A DNA stretch of 64,000 bases from AG-12 sp027339635 (lineage in GTDB: Bacteria; Chloroflexota; Dormibacteria; Aeolococcales; Bog-877): the NCBI GenBank assembly GCA_027339635.1, contig DAHWNZ010000008.1, forward strand, positions 13,235 to 77,234, read 5' to 3'. Shown here piece after piece: positions 26,057-34,807 of the stretch (within the stretch, counting starts at the first letter, position 1; every line of letters begins with the position of its first letter). The notes under the pieces are model-generated. The model had not been told where the DNA came from, did not search any database, and worked only from the letters and a program-made list of their open reading frames with translations. The position numbers were made by a program, and so were the translations under genes.

Positions 26057-29000
26057 TTAGGAAGCAGCACCGACGCGGCGCCCCTCGGTCTCAAACGACT
26101 CCCACATCCCCCGGTAGGCGCCGCCCTTGGCCAGCAGCTCCTCATGGGTTCCGTCTTCCACCAGCAGGCCATCTTCCATGACCAGGATACGGTCGGCCGT
26201 CCGGGCGGTCTGGAGGCGGTGGGCGACCAGCACCGTGGTCCTGCCGGAGGAAACCCGGCTCATGGCCGTGGAGACCCTGGCCTCGGTGGCGAGGTCCAAG
26301 TTCGAGGTGGCCTCGTCCAGGAGCAGGACGGCGGGGTCGACCAGCTCCGCGCGGGCCAGCGCCAGCAGCTGGCGCTGGCCTGTGGAGAGGGATCTGCCGC
26401 GCTCCGACAGCACGTGCTCGAATCCGCCGGGAAGGTCCGCCACGAAGGGCGCGGCGCCGACGGCTTCCGCAGCCTCCTGCACCTCCCCGTCGGTGGCCTG
26501 GGGCCTGCCGTAGGCGATGTTGTCACGAACCGTCCCGGCGAACAGGAAGGGGTCCTGGGGCACATATCCGAGCTGGCTGCGATAGGCGGCGAGCTTCAGG
26601 TCGCGCAGGTCGTGGCCATCGACCAGGACGCGCCCGGCGGTTGGGTCGTAGAAGCGGCACAGGAGCTTGGCCAGGGTGGATTTCCCAGCCCCTGTCTGGC
26701 CCACGATGGCGACGGTCTGCCCGCCGCGGATCGTCACGTCGAGTCCACGGATGACCTCAGTCTGAGATCCTGGGCCTCCCGCGGTGGAGTCCCGGGCGGG
26801 GTAGCTGAAGCGAACGTTGCGGAACTCGACACGGCCCCTGAGCCGTCCCGGCACCAGTGGGTGCTCGCGGTCCGGGGTGATCGTGTCCAGCTTCATCAGC
26901 TCGCTCACCCTGCGCATGGAGGCACGGGCCCTCTGCCAGGCGTCGAAGACCTGGGAGAGCTGCTGAATCGGGGAGAAGAACATGTCCAGATAGAGCAGAA
27001 ACGCGATCAGGACCCCCGCCGTCAGCCGTCCGGAGTAGATGAGATAGGCGCCGATCCCCAGGATGACCGCATCGGCCGCATCCGACAGGAATTGGACGAA
27101 GGGGAAGTAGATGGAGACGAGCCGCTGAGCGGCGACCCGGGTGTCACGATAAGCGCCGCCCAGGCGCCTGTATTCAAGTTGGCTCAGTCGCTCATGAACG
27201 AATGCCTGCGACTCCCTGACCCCCGAGAGGCTCTCCTGGAAGTTGGCGTTGACGATCGCCAGCCGCTCGCGGGCTCGGTCGTACAGCGCCGCCGAGCGGC
27301 GCCGGAAGATGGATGTGGCGACGGCGAGTGGAATGATCACGACGATGGTGGCCGTTGCCAGCTCCCAGTTCAGCAGGCAGAGCGCGACCCCGACCCCGAA
27401 GAAGGTGCAGATGCTGACCGCTGCCGAGATCAGGCCGTCCTCGAGCAGTGACTCGAAGGTGTCGACGTCGGTGGTCATGCGGGTCATGATCCGGCCCGCC
27501 ATCTCCCGCTCGTAGTAGTCGAGCGAGAGCCGCTGCAGCTGGGCCCAGATCTTGATCCGCAACGAGAGCATGAGGCGCTCCGCGGTCCGCCCCGTGACGA
27601 AGGTCTCCGCGATCGAGTCCAGCAGATCTCCGACCGTTATGAACAGGAAGATCCCGGAGGTCGCGAACAGCACCACGTAGGACCCGTGCAGGACCCCCTG
27701 ATCGATGCCCTGGGCGATCAGGAACGGGCCCGCCAGACCCGCCAGCGCATCCAAGACCACGAGCAGCAGACCAAGCGCCAGCGCCGTTTTGAAGCGACTC
27801 ATGAAGCGCGGGAGCGAGAAGGTCGGATCACGGCCGGCCTCAACGGCAAGATCCACTTCGGCGTGGTCTCGGATCCTGGGCAGGGCCGCCACCCTGGCGA
27901 GCAGGTCTGGGCTCGGGGTGAGTGTCGCTCGCCATCCGCCGCTGCGGCCCGAGGCCCTGCCCGAGGAGGAGGCGGCCGCCAGATCGAGTCGTGACTCGCC
28001 GGGCTGGTGGCCGAGGGCTGCCGGAATGAGCGCGCTCTCCCCGGTGGCCGTGGCATCCTCGCCGTCCTGATCCTCATCAGGGCCGGCCAGGAGGAGGCGG
28101 TAAGGACCGCAGCGCGCCATCAGCTCCTCGTGGGTGCCCTGATCCAGCACGTGGCCACGCTCGACGACCACGATCCGGTCGGCGAGGTGGAGAGTGGAGC
28201 GCCGGTGGGCGACCAGGATCGTGGTCCTCCCGCGCATGATCCGGCGCAGCGCCCGATGGATGTCGGCCTCCACGCGCGAGTCGATGGCGCTGGTGGCATC
28301 GTCCAGGACCAGGATCCTCGGGTCGGCCACGAGCGCTCGGGCCAGCGCCACGCGCTGGCGCTGTCCTCCCGAGAGGCTGAGGCCCCGTTCACCCACCACG
28401 GTGTCGTAGCCGCGGGGAAGGGCACTGATGAACTCGTGCGCCTGGGCCGCTCTCGCGGCCTGTTCAATCTGCTCCAGGGTGGCGTCGGGCTTGCCGAAGC
28501 GGATGTTGTCACGGACGCTGGCCGAAAACAGAAAGCTCTCTTCAAAGGCGAAGCCGATCTGGGATCTGAGAGATGCCAGCGTGAGCTCGCGGACGTCGTG
28601 GCCGTCCACGCGCACTGCGCCGCCCGTGACCTCATAGAACCGCGGCAGCAGCGCGGCCGCGGTCGACTTCCCAGATCCCGACGCTCCCACCAGAGCCACG
28701 GTCTCCCCGGCGGCGACCAGCAGGTCGAAGTCGCTCAGCACAGGTTGGCCCGAGCCGTAGGAGAAGTTGACATGGTCGAAGCTGACCTCCCCCCTGGCGT
28801 GCTCCAGGGTGAGGGCCCCAGGCCGGTCCTGGATCATGGGAACAGCTCCAACCAGATCGAAGATCCGCTCCACGCCGGCGCGGGCCTGCTGCGCGACGGT
28901 GAGAATGCCGGCCAGGGTCCGGGCCGGCGACATCAGCTGAGTGAGGTAGGTGGAGAAGGCGAGGAAGGTGCCGAGGGTGAGCTCGTGATGCAGCACCATC

Positions 29001-29812
29001 CACCCTCCCAGGGCCAGCACGGCCACCTGCCCCAGGGTCGGCAGGGATTGCAGCAGCGGCTGGTAGCGAGCCTGGAGGCGAACCACTCTCATGTGGGACC
29101 CATACAGGCGCTGGGCCGATTCCACGAGTCGGTTCAACTCGCGCGGCTCCTGGCCGAAGGCCTTGACGATGCGGACTCCGTTGACGTCGTCGTCCACGAT
29201 CTGGGCCACCTCCCCCTCCCGCTGCTGGCCGTCCCAACTCGCCGGGAACATCCTGGTGCGCATCCGATAGGCGATCACCACCAGGGAGGGCGCCACCACC
29301 AAGCTGACGATTGCGAGCAGCGGCGAGAGCACCAGCATTATCACCAAAGACGCGACCAGGAGCAGGACATTGCTGGTGACATTGGGGAAGTACGACAGCA
29401 GGCTCTGAACCAGAGTGGCATCGGAGTTGGCCCTGGACACGAGCTGCCCTGTCGGCATCGCGTCGTGACTTTCGAAGTCCAGAGTCTGGAGGCGGTCGAA
29501 CATCGCGTTGCGCAGGTCGTACTGGACGTCCAGGGCCACCCTGCCCCCCCGGTAGCGCCGCACGAAGGCCGCCGCGAAGGCGATGGCTCCGACCAGAAGC
29601 AGGGCGCCCAGCCAGGGGAGGAGAGGGGCCCTGCGGTGCAGGATGACGTTGTCCACGATCTGGCGCTCGATCAGAGGAGCCGTGGCCAGGGCTCCGCTAC
29701 CGACCACGGCCGCTCCCATCGCCAGCGCCACGTTGGCCCGGTGGCGAAGGATGTAGGGGAGAAGCAGGCGTATCCAGCCGACCCTTTTGACGCCCTTCTG
29801 GTCCTTCCTCAA
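26057..29812 (-). CDS. Single-chain asymmetric ABC exporter (TMD-NBD-TMD-NBD)
   Basis: The 1251-residue protein is a head-to-tail fusion of two ABC half-exporters of the MsbA/multidrug type. Each half has six predicted membrane helices and one ATPase domain. NBD1 has GASGSGKST, a perfect LSGGQRQR signature, and Walker B ILVLDDATSAID with Asp instead of the catalytic Glu. NBD2 has GQTGAGKST, a degenerate LSTGQRQ signature, and an intact VLLLDEATSNLD. Paired head-to-tail, one ATP site is degenerate and one is consensus, as in heterodimeric exporters such as TM287/288 and BmrCD. A linker of about 90 residues joins the halves. The TTG start overlaps the MarR stop, so the exporter is coupled to its likely regulator. 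The substrate, drug or lipid, is unknown. Confidence 0.92.
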   Translation of the reverse strand: MRKDQKGVKRVGWIRLLLPYILRHRANVALAMGAAVVGSGALATAPLIERQIVDNVILHRRAPLLPWLGALLLVGAIAFAAAFVRRYRGGRVALDVQYDLRNAMFDRLQTLDFESHDAMPTGQLVSRANSDATLVQSLLSYFPNVTSNVLLLVASLVIMLVLSPLLAIVSLVVAPSLVVIAYRMRTRMFPASWDGQQREGEVAQIVDDDVNGVRIVKAFGQEPRELNRLVESAQRLYGSHMRVVRLQARYQPLLQSLPTLGQVAVLALGGWMVLHHELTLGTFLAFSTYLTQLMSPARTLAGILTVAQQARAGVERIFDLVGAVPMIQDRPGALTLEHARGEVSFDHVNFSYGSGQPVLSDFDLLVAAGETVALVGASGSGKSTAAALLPRFYEVTGGAVRVDGHDVRELTLASLRSQIGFAFEESFLFSASVRDNIRFGKPDATLEQIEQAARAAQAHEFISALPRGYDTVVGERGLSLSGGQRQRVALARALVADPRILVLDDATSAIDSRVEADIHRALRRIMRGRTTILVAHRRSTLHLADRIVVVERGHVLDQGTHEELMARCGPYRLLLAGPDEDQDGEDATATGESALIPAALGHQPGESRLDLAAASSSGRASGRSGGWRATLTPSPDLLARVAALPRIRDHAEVDLAVEAGRDPTFSLPRFMSRFKTALALGLLLVVLDALAGLAGPFLIAQGIDQGVLHGSYVVLFATSGIFLFITVGDLLDSIAETFVTGRTAERLMLSLRIKIWAQLQRLSLDYYEREMAGRIMTRMTTDVDTFESLLEDGLISAAVSICTFFGVGVALCLLNWELATATIVVIIPLAVATSIFRRRSAALYDRARERLAIVNANFQESLSGVRESQAFVHERLSQLEYRRLGGAYRDTRVAAQRLVSIYFPFVQFLSDAADAVILGIGAYLIYSGRLTAGVLIAFLLYLDMFFSPIQQLSQVFDAWQRARASMRRVSELMKLDTITPDREHPLVPGRLRGRVEFRNVRFSYPARDSTAGGPGSQTEVIRGLDVTIRGGQTVAIVGQTGAGKSTLAKLLCRFYDPTAGRVLVDGHDLRDLKLAAYRSQLGYVPQDPFLFAGTVRDNIAYGRPQATDGEVQEAAEAVGAAPFVADLPGGFEHVLSERGRSLSTGQRQLLALARAELVDPAVLLLDEATSNLDLATEARVSTAMSRVSSGRTTVLVAHRLQTARTADRILVMEDGLLVEDGTHEELLAKGGAYRGMWESFETEGRRVGAAS

Positions 29813-30282
29813 GTGGGGCCCGGGGACTCGGGCAGAGATGGTCCGGCAGGGGGAGCAACCCGCCTGCTCTCCAACGCCATCGCCAGCGCCGCCAACTGCT
29901 CCGATGCCAGCGCCGGCCGGGCGGTCAGGGAGAGCACCTCCGCCAGCGCCTGAGCCATCGCGGTCTCGGCTTCCGCGAGCGCGTCGCGCCCCGCCTCGGT
30001 CACGGTGAGGCAGCTGGCCCGCCGGTCGCCGGGTTCGACCGCGCGTTCCAGGAAGCCCCTCGCCGCCAGGGTTTCCAAGATGGCGCTGACCGCCGGTTTG
30101 CCGACCGTGAGTCGGCTGGCCAGCCGCGAAGCGCGGGCATCACCGCCCGCAATCGTGCTGAGCACACGGTATTGGGCGAGCCCCAAGCCGGCGGAATTGC
30201 GCTCCAGAAATCTCGCCAGATGAGCAAGGCCCCGCAGCGTTCCTGGGGTGATCTCCGTCGTCTCGGCGGGGTCAATGGACAT
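29809..30282 (-). CDS. MarR-family transcriptional regulator
   Basis: The 157-residue protein has a winged helix with RASRLASRLTVGKPAVSAIL as the recognition helix-turn-helix. The wing is LERAVEPGDRRASCLTVTEAG, with the conserved Asp-Arg-Arg. It heads the operon with the ABC exporter and DUF429 and probably represses it, being released by an exported compound. The ATG at 30282 is supported by TACCAT ending 7 nt upstream with no Shine-Dalgarno. The open frame extends further upstream, into the shared control region with dnaE2. The gene overlaps the exporter's start by four bases. Confidence 0.88.
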   Translation of the reverse strand: MSIDPAETTEITPGTLRGLAHLARFLERNSAGLGLAQYRVLSTIAGGDARASRLASRLTVGKPAVSAILETLAARGFLERAVEPGDRRASCLTVTEAGRDALAEAETAMAQALAEVLSLTARPALASEQLAALAMALESRRVAPPAGPSLPESPGPT

Positions 30283-30288
30283 CCCCCA

Positions 30289-30294
30289 ATGGTA
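30289..30294 (-). promoter_or_regulatory. -10 element TACCAT of leaderless marR promoter
   Basis: On the reverse strand TACCAT ends 7 nt before the marR ATG at 30282. It is the promoter of the MarR-ABC-DUF429 operon by position. Confidence 0.55.
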
Positions 30295-30302
30295 CCGAAA
30301 AC

Positions 30303-30326
30303 GGTTCATGACTCGAACCAATTGGT
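30303..30326. promoter_or_regulatory. Palindromes upstream of marR, probable operator
   Basis: GGTTC-N7-GAACC (30303-30319) overlaps the perfect palindrome ACCAATTGGT (30317-30326), just upstream of the marR -10. MarR proteins commonly bind such sites next to their own promoters. The dnaE2 promoter lies about 80 bases further on. Confidence 0.45.
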
Positions 30327-30402
30327 GGACTGCCAGCCAGTGAGGAAGGCGGGGAGCAGCGCCTGCCAGGGATCTTCCCCTGCCACCTGGAGCCGTTGAT
30401 AA

Positions 30403-30421
30403 GCACATTTGTTTGTATCAT
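30403..30421 (+). promoter_or_regulatory. dnaE2 promoter with degenerate LexA box
   Basis: GCAC-ATTT-GTTT (30403-30414) matches the LexA core GAAC-N4-GTTC at 6 of 8 positions. It is followed after one G by the -10 TATCAT (30416-30421). In the imuA' promoter the perfect box is likewise followed by one G and then TATACT. The identical geometry makes SOS control of dnaE2 likely. The -10 ends 7 nt before the GTG at 30428. Confidence 0.6.
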
Positions 30422-30427
30422 GGCTGG

Positions 30428-33400
30428 GTGGTTGGAAGCGGGTTCGGAGAGTGCTGGGCCAGGTCTTACTTCTCCTTCTTGGAGGGAGCGAGCTCACCCG
30501 AGGAACTGGTGGAGAGGGCCAGGGACCTGGAGATGGCATCCCTGGGGCTGGTGGACCGCGGCGGCCTGTATGGAGCTGTGCGGCTGGTGCGAGCCGCAGA
30601 GCGGGCCGGCATGAGGGCGATGGTGGGGGCCGAGCTGGACCTTGCGGCGGGGGGCCGTCTGGTCATTGTGGCAACCGATCGGCCCGCCTACCAACAGCTG
30701 TGCCGCGCCATCAGCAAGGCGCAGATGTCCGGGGTCAAGGGAGCTGCGCGGCTGCTTCTGTCGGGTCTGGATGGCGTATTGATGACGGCGAGCGAACCAG
30801 CGGGTGTGCCCGCGCGCGACGGCACTGTCCCCCAAGGAGTCGGTGATCGTCTGCGGAGGCGGTCAGGGGCGCTTGATCAGGAGCGGATCTCGCCCGAGGA
30901 CCTGGATCGATGCGTGGTGTTGGCGGGAGGACCACACAGTCCCGTCAGCAGAGCGCTCATGCGAGGGGATCGAGAGGCGGCGGACAGGGTCGCGACGGCC
31001 CTGAACGGGGCTTTTCCCGGGGGGAGATTCCGGCTCTGTCTGCACCATCACCTCCAGCTCGGTGACAGTTGGCTTGCGGCTGAGACCGTGGCTTGTGCCC
31101 AGCGGACCGGAGCGGGGCTGGTGGCCTCCGGAGCCCCGCGCTACGCCAGACCCGAGCAGGGCCGGACCCTGGACGTGCTCACCGCGATCCGTCACGGGTG
31201 CACCCTGGAGGAAGCTGCGGGGCGCGGTCTTCTCTTGCCCAACCACGAGTATTTCATGAGAGGGGAGCCCGAGCTGATGGAGCTTTTGCCGTACGAGGTA
31301 GCCTGGGTAGGAGCTCGGGACCTGGCGGAGAGAGCGGAGCTGCGGCTGGATTTTCGCCACAGCCGATTCCCCGGCTTTAGAGTGCCAGATGGCGATACCC
31401 CGGACGCTTATCTGGAGAGGATGTGCCGCCTCGGGATAGCCGCCAGATATGGGGCGACCTCTCCCGAGGTGGAGCAAAGGCTGCTTCACGAGCTCGGGGT
31501 GATCTCGAAGTGTCGGCTGGCGGAATTCTTCCTGATCGTGTTCGAGTTGATGGAGTTCGCGCGACGTGAGGGAATACCGGCCCAGGGCAGGGGGTCCGCG
31601 GCAGACAGCCTGGTCGCCTACTTGCTGGGGATAACCAGGGTGGATCCTCTGCAGCACCACCTGCTCTTCGAACGCTTTCTGCACGAGGACATGGAGGGGA
31701 CGCCTGACATTGACATAGACATCTCCTCAAGCCACCGAGAACGAGTAATCCAGCACGTGTACGACACCTACGGAAAGGCGTGTACGGGCATGGTCTGCAC
31801 CGTGATCACCTTTCGGCTACGGATGGCGATAAGGCAGGTCGGCGCTGTTTTCGGGATGCCCCAGGCCTGGCTGGAGCGGCTGGTGCGAGCCATCGAGAGG
31901 GCTGATCCAGGTGATTCGGGAACCCTGGTGGAGCGCGCCCTGGCGGTCGCCGGAGAGACGCCGGAACAGGTCATGCGGTCTGCGCTTTGGCGTCAGTTTG
32001 GGCAGATGGTGGAGGCGGTGGTAGGGGTGCCCCGGCATCTCTCCATTCATGTGGGAGGGATGCTGGTCACCGGGCAGCCTCTCTGGGATATAGCGCCTCT
32101 GGAGAGGGCTTCCATGGATGGCCGGGTCGTGGTCCAGTTTGACAAGGACGACATTGAGGACCTGGGGCTTATCAAGATCGATCTGCTGGGGCTGCGCGCC
32201 CTCTCGGTCGTGGAGGAGACCCTCACTGAGCTGGAACGGGTGTCGGGCGCCAGGCCAGACCTGGAGAGACTGGACCTGGCGGACCCCAAGGTCTATGAGA
32301 TGTGTGCCAAGGCGGACACCATCGGAGTCTTCCAGGTGGAGTCCAGAGCCCAGCAGCAGACGTTGCCGCGGGCGAGGCCGGAGGAGTTCAACGACCTGGT
32401 GGTGGCCGTGGCGATAATCCGGCCGGGGCCTATCCAGGGCCACGCGGTGCACCCTTACCTGCGTCGCCGCCAGGGCCGAGAGCCGGTCAGCTACCCGCAC
32501 CCTCTGCTGGAGCCCATCCTGCGGGACACCCTGGGGGTGATCCTCTACCAGGAGCAGATCATGGAGATCGCGATGCATGTCGCTGGCTTCAGTGCGGGGC
32601 AGGCTGACCGCTTTCGGCGGGCCATGAACCGCCATCGCTCCCGGGTTGAGATGGCATCCCTGGAGCAGGACTTCCTAAGCGGCTGCCGGCGCAGCGGGAT
32701 GCCGGAAACAGCTGCCAGCACTCTCTTCGAGGCGGTCCGAGGCTTCGCCGAATTCGGCTTCTGCCGCAGCCATGCCGCCGCCTTTGCCCGCACGGCCTAC
32801 GAGACTGCGTGGCTAAAGCTCTACCATCCAGCCGCCTATCTGGTGGGCCTGCTCAACCACCAGCCGATGGGGTTCTATCACCCCTCGGTGCTGGTGGAGG
32901 ACGCGCGCCGCAGAGGGGTGGCGGTGCTGCCCCTGGACGTCAACCGCAGCTGGGGACGATGCCGCCTGGAGGTTGAATCGGGCGCCTCGGTAGCGGTCAG
33001 GCTTGGTTTCAACTATGTGAATGGGATTGGGGATGACCTGCGTTCGCGGCTGGACAGGGAGCGCCTGCGGGGTCCCTATTCCTCCCCGGAGGAGTTCTGG
33101 CGGCGGACGACACTCCCCCGCGCGGTCATGGAGTCGCTGGTCACGGTGGGGGCCTTCGATGGCTTTGGGCAGCCGCGCCGGGAGCTGCTGTGGCGTCTAA
33201 AGCCGGTGGAAGAGGGGCTGGCAGCCGGCAGGCAGCGGCATATCGGTCGGGATGGGCCCCTCCAAGATGAGCTCATGCCGCTTCCGGCCGATCCACCCCC
33301 GCTGCCCAGGATGTCTCCCGAAGAGTTGCTGGCGACTGACTACAGGGTCATGGGGCTGACCACCGGCCCACACCCGGTTGCTCTTCTGCGCCGGCAGCTG

Positions 33401-33754
33401 GACAGGATGGGGGTCACTCCCCTGGCCCGAGCTAAGGCAGCGCTCAACGGGACTTTGCTGAAGGTGGCGGGGATGGTGATCACAAGGCAGGCACCGCCAT
33501 CCGCTCATGGGATGCGCTTCTTCACCCTGGCCGACGAGAGCGGGCAGCTCGACCTGATCCTGACCCGGGATGTCTACAGGAGCAATCGAGCACTGGCCAG
33601 CCACCAACCGCTGCTGGTAGCGGAGGGCCGTCTGCGCAGTGCGGAGGGGGTGGCCAGCCTGCTGGTGGAGCGGCTGAAACCTCCGCCGGATCGCGTTGAG
33701 CCGATGGGCGATGAGCTGGTCTTGCCCAGGTCAACCTCCCATGACTACTGCTGA
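30428..33754 (+). CDS. dnaE2: Error-prone DNA polymerase III alpha subunit DnaE2
   Basis: The 1108-residue C-family polymerase is the translesion enzyme of the ImuA'-ImuB mutasome. The palm has GTPDIDIDISSSHRE (catalytic Asp pair) and GLIKIDLLGLRALSV (third Asp), so it should be active. QGRGSAADSLVAYLLGIT and FAEFGFCRSHAAAFA are typical of DnaE-type fingers. A helix-hairpin-helix and an OB fold (LKVAGMVITRQ) close the protein. The N-terminal PHP domain has lost its metal ligands: ARSYFSFLEG stands where HxH is expected, and LVDRGGLYG replaces LTDHDGLYG. The GTG at 30428 is chosen because TATCAT ends 7 nt upstream and the DnaE2 similarity starts right after it. Its last 10 bases overlap the convergent transporter gene. 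Confidence 0.93.
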   Translation: MVGSGFGECWARSYFSFLEGASSPEELVERARDLEMASLGLVDRGGLYGAVRLVRAAERAGMRAMVGAELDLAAGGRLVIVATDRPAYQQLCRAISKAQMSGVKGAARLLLSGLDGVLMTASEPAGVPARDGTVPQGVGDRLRRRSGALDQERISPEDLDRCVVLAGGPHSPVSRALMRGDREAADRVATALNGAFPGGRFRLCLHHHLQLGDSWLAAETVACAQRTGAGLVASGAPRYARPEQGRTLDVLTAIRHGCTLEEAAGRGLLLPNHEYFMRGEPELMELLPYEVAWVGARDLAERAELRLDFRHSRFPGFRVPDGDTPDAYLERMCRLGIAARYGATSPEVEQRLLHELGVISKCRLAEFFLIVFELMEFARREGIPAQGRGSAADSLVAYLLGITRVDPLQHHLLFERFLHEDMEGTPDIDIDISSSHRERVIQHVYDTYGKACTGMVCTVITFRLRMAIRQVGAVFGMPQAWLERLVRAIERADPGDSGTLVERALAVAGETPEQVMRSALWRQFGQMVEAVVGVPRHLSIHVGGMLVTGQPLWDIAPLERASMDGRVVVQFDKDDIEDLGLIKIDLLGLRALSVVEETLTELERVSGARPDLERLDLADPKVYEMCAKADTIGVFQVESRAQQQTLPRARPEEFNDLVVAVAIIRPGPIQGHAVHPYLRRRQGREPVSYPHPLLEPILRDTLGVILYQEQIMEIAMHVAGFSAGQADRFRRAMNRHRSRVEMASLEQDFLSGCRRSGMPETAASTLFEAVRGFAEFGFCRSHAAAFARTAYETAWLKLYHPAAYLVGLLNHQPMGFYHPSVLVEDARRRGVAVLPLDVNRSWGRCRLEVESGASVAVRLGFNYVNGIGDDLRSRLDRERLRGPYSSPEEFWRRTTLPRAVMESLVTVGAFDGFGQPRRELLWRLKPVEEGLAAGRQRHIGRDGPLQDELMPLPADPPPLPRMSPEELLATDYRVMGLTTGPHPVALLRRQLDRMGVTPLARAKAALNGTLLKVAGMVITRQAPPSAHGMRFFTLADESGQLDLILTRDVYRSNRALASHQPLLVAEGRLRSAEGVASLLVERLKPPPDRVEPMGDELVLPRSTSHDYC

Positions 33755-34725
33755 CCGCCGGACCCTCGGTCGCCCTTGAGCATCCTCTCTCTACGCCGGC
33801 CCAGATGGGATGCCAGAGTGCCTGCGACCGCCACCATCACGATGCCGTACACCCCTCCAACCGCGCTGGCGCCGGGCCGCACCGCCACCGACACCGCGAT
33901 CGCAACTCCGAACTCCCGTATTCCTATGGGGAAGCCGACCGCGGCGGCCCGCCTATGCGGTAGACGCAGCACCCTGCCCAGACCGAACCCGACCACCCCG
34001 CCCCAGCACAGCAGGCCGATCACCAGGCCCAAGGCGACCAGGATCGAACTGGACAGCAGGACCTGGCGGGCACTGGCGGTGCCGGCAAGCACCACCAGGA
34101 CCAGGCAGAACGCGCTCAGGTCAAGAAACTGATGGCGCCATCTGGCCAGACCAGGCAGGACCGCCCGCACGCTCACCCCGACCACCAAGGGAAGCAGGAC
34201 CGAGAGCACCAGCTCGAAGGTGAGGCTCATGGCGTCGAAGTGAGCGCGGGCGCCGAGGCCCACCTCCAACCAAAGTGGGGTAAGGGCCACAGAGAGCGCC
34301 AGGGACCCAGCCATGCAGGCCGTGGCTATGGCCGTATCGCCTCCCGCCAGCGTCGCCATAAGGCCGCTGGTTATCTCGGCGGGGGCAATTGAGCAGATGA
34401 GGATCCCGGCTGCCAGCACCGGAGTCGGAGCCAGCAGGTGGAGGGCCAGGCCGAAGGCTGGTAGGAGCGTCCACTGGCACAAGAGGGCTGCCCCGATGAG
34501 AGGCAGCTGGCGGCCAGCCGCGCGAACCTCGAAGGGGGTGAGATTGAGCGCGACGCCAAGAACCTGGCCCGCGAGAAACACCGGGACCAGAGGGTTCAAA
34601 GCGGAGGTGCTGCGCGGCAGCAGGACGCCCACAAAGGCTGCCACCAGCACCCAAGGCAGCAGCCTATGGCGCACCGGATGCAGCGTTCCCACGACGGCCC
34701 TCAGCGGACCCCCAATGCCTCCCAC
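33745..34725 (-). CDS. BASS-family (bile acid:sodium symporter-like) transporter
   Basis: The 326-residue membrane protein has about nine hydrophobic helices and the BASS/SBF layout. GILICSIAPAEITSGLMATLAGGDTAIA is the first discontinuous helix, with the family's Pro-Glu crossover (APAE), and AVGFPIGIREFGVAIAVSV is the second. Such proteins import organic anions with sodium; the cargo here is unknown. The GTG at 34725 has TACCTT ending exactly 7 nt upstream, so a leaderless message is likely. The gene converges on dnaE2 and overlaps it by 10 bases. Confidence 0.85.
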   Translation of the reverse strand: MGGIGGPLRAVVGTLHPVRHRLLPWVLVAAFVGVLLPRSTSALNPLVPVFLAGQVLGVALNLTPFEVRAAGRQLPLIGAALLCQWTLLPAFGLALHLLAPTPVLAAGILICSIAPAEITSGLMATLAGGDTAIATACMAGSLALSVALTPLWLEVGLGARAHFDAMSLTFELVLSVLLPLVVGVSVRAVLPGLARWRHQFLDLSAFCLVLVVLAGTASARQVLLSSSILVALGLVIGLLCWGGVVGFGLGRVLRLPHRRAAAVGFPIGIREFGVAIAVSVAVRPGASAVGGVYGIVMVAVAGTLASHLGRRRERMLKGDRGSGGQQ

Positions 34726-34731
34726 CGGACC

Positions 34732-34737
34732 AAGGTA
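34732..34737 (-). promoter_or_regulatory. -10 element TACCTT of leaderless BASS transporter promoter
   Basis: On the reverse strand TACCTT ends 7 nt before the GTG at 34725. No Shine-Dalgarno lies between. Confidence 0.55.
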
Positions 34738-34807
34738 CTCACTGGCAGGTCCCGGGCAGTGGGGCCGCCAGCGCCGGTCGGGAGGAATGGGGCCAGACGC
34801 CGTCGCC

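Noticed and set aside
28007..29953. Long open frame (648 codons) antisense to the ABC exporter
   Set aside because: The exporter is certain on the other strand. The shadow is a Gln/His/Gly-rich frame with no domain.
30396..30401. TTGATA as the dnaE2 -35
   Set aside because: Only 14 nt separate it from TATCAT, too short for a normal promoter. The -35 position at the correct distance (CCGTTG) is weak.
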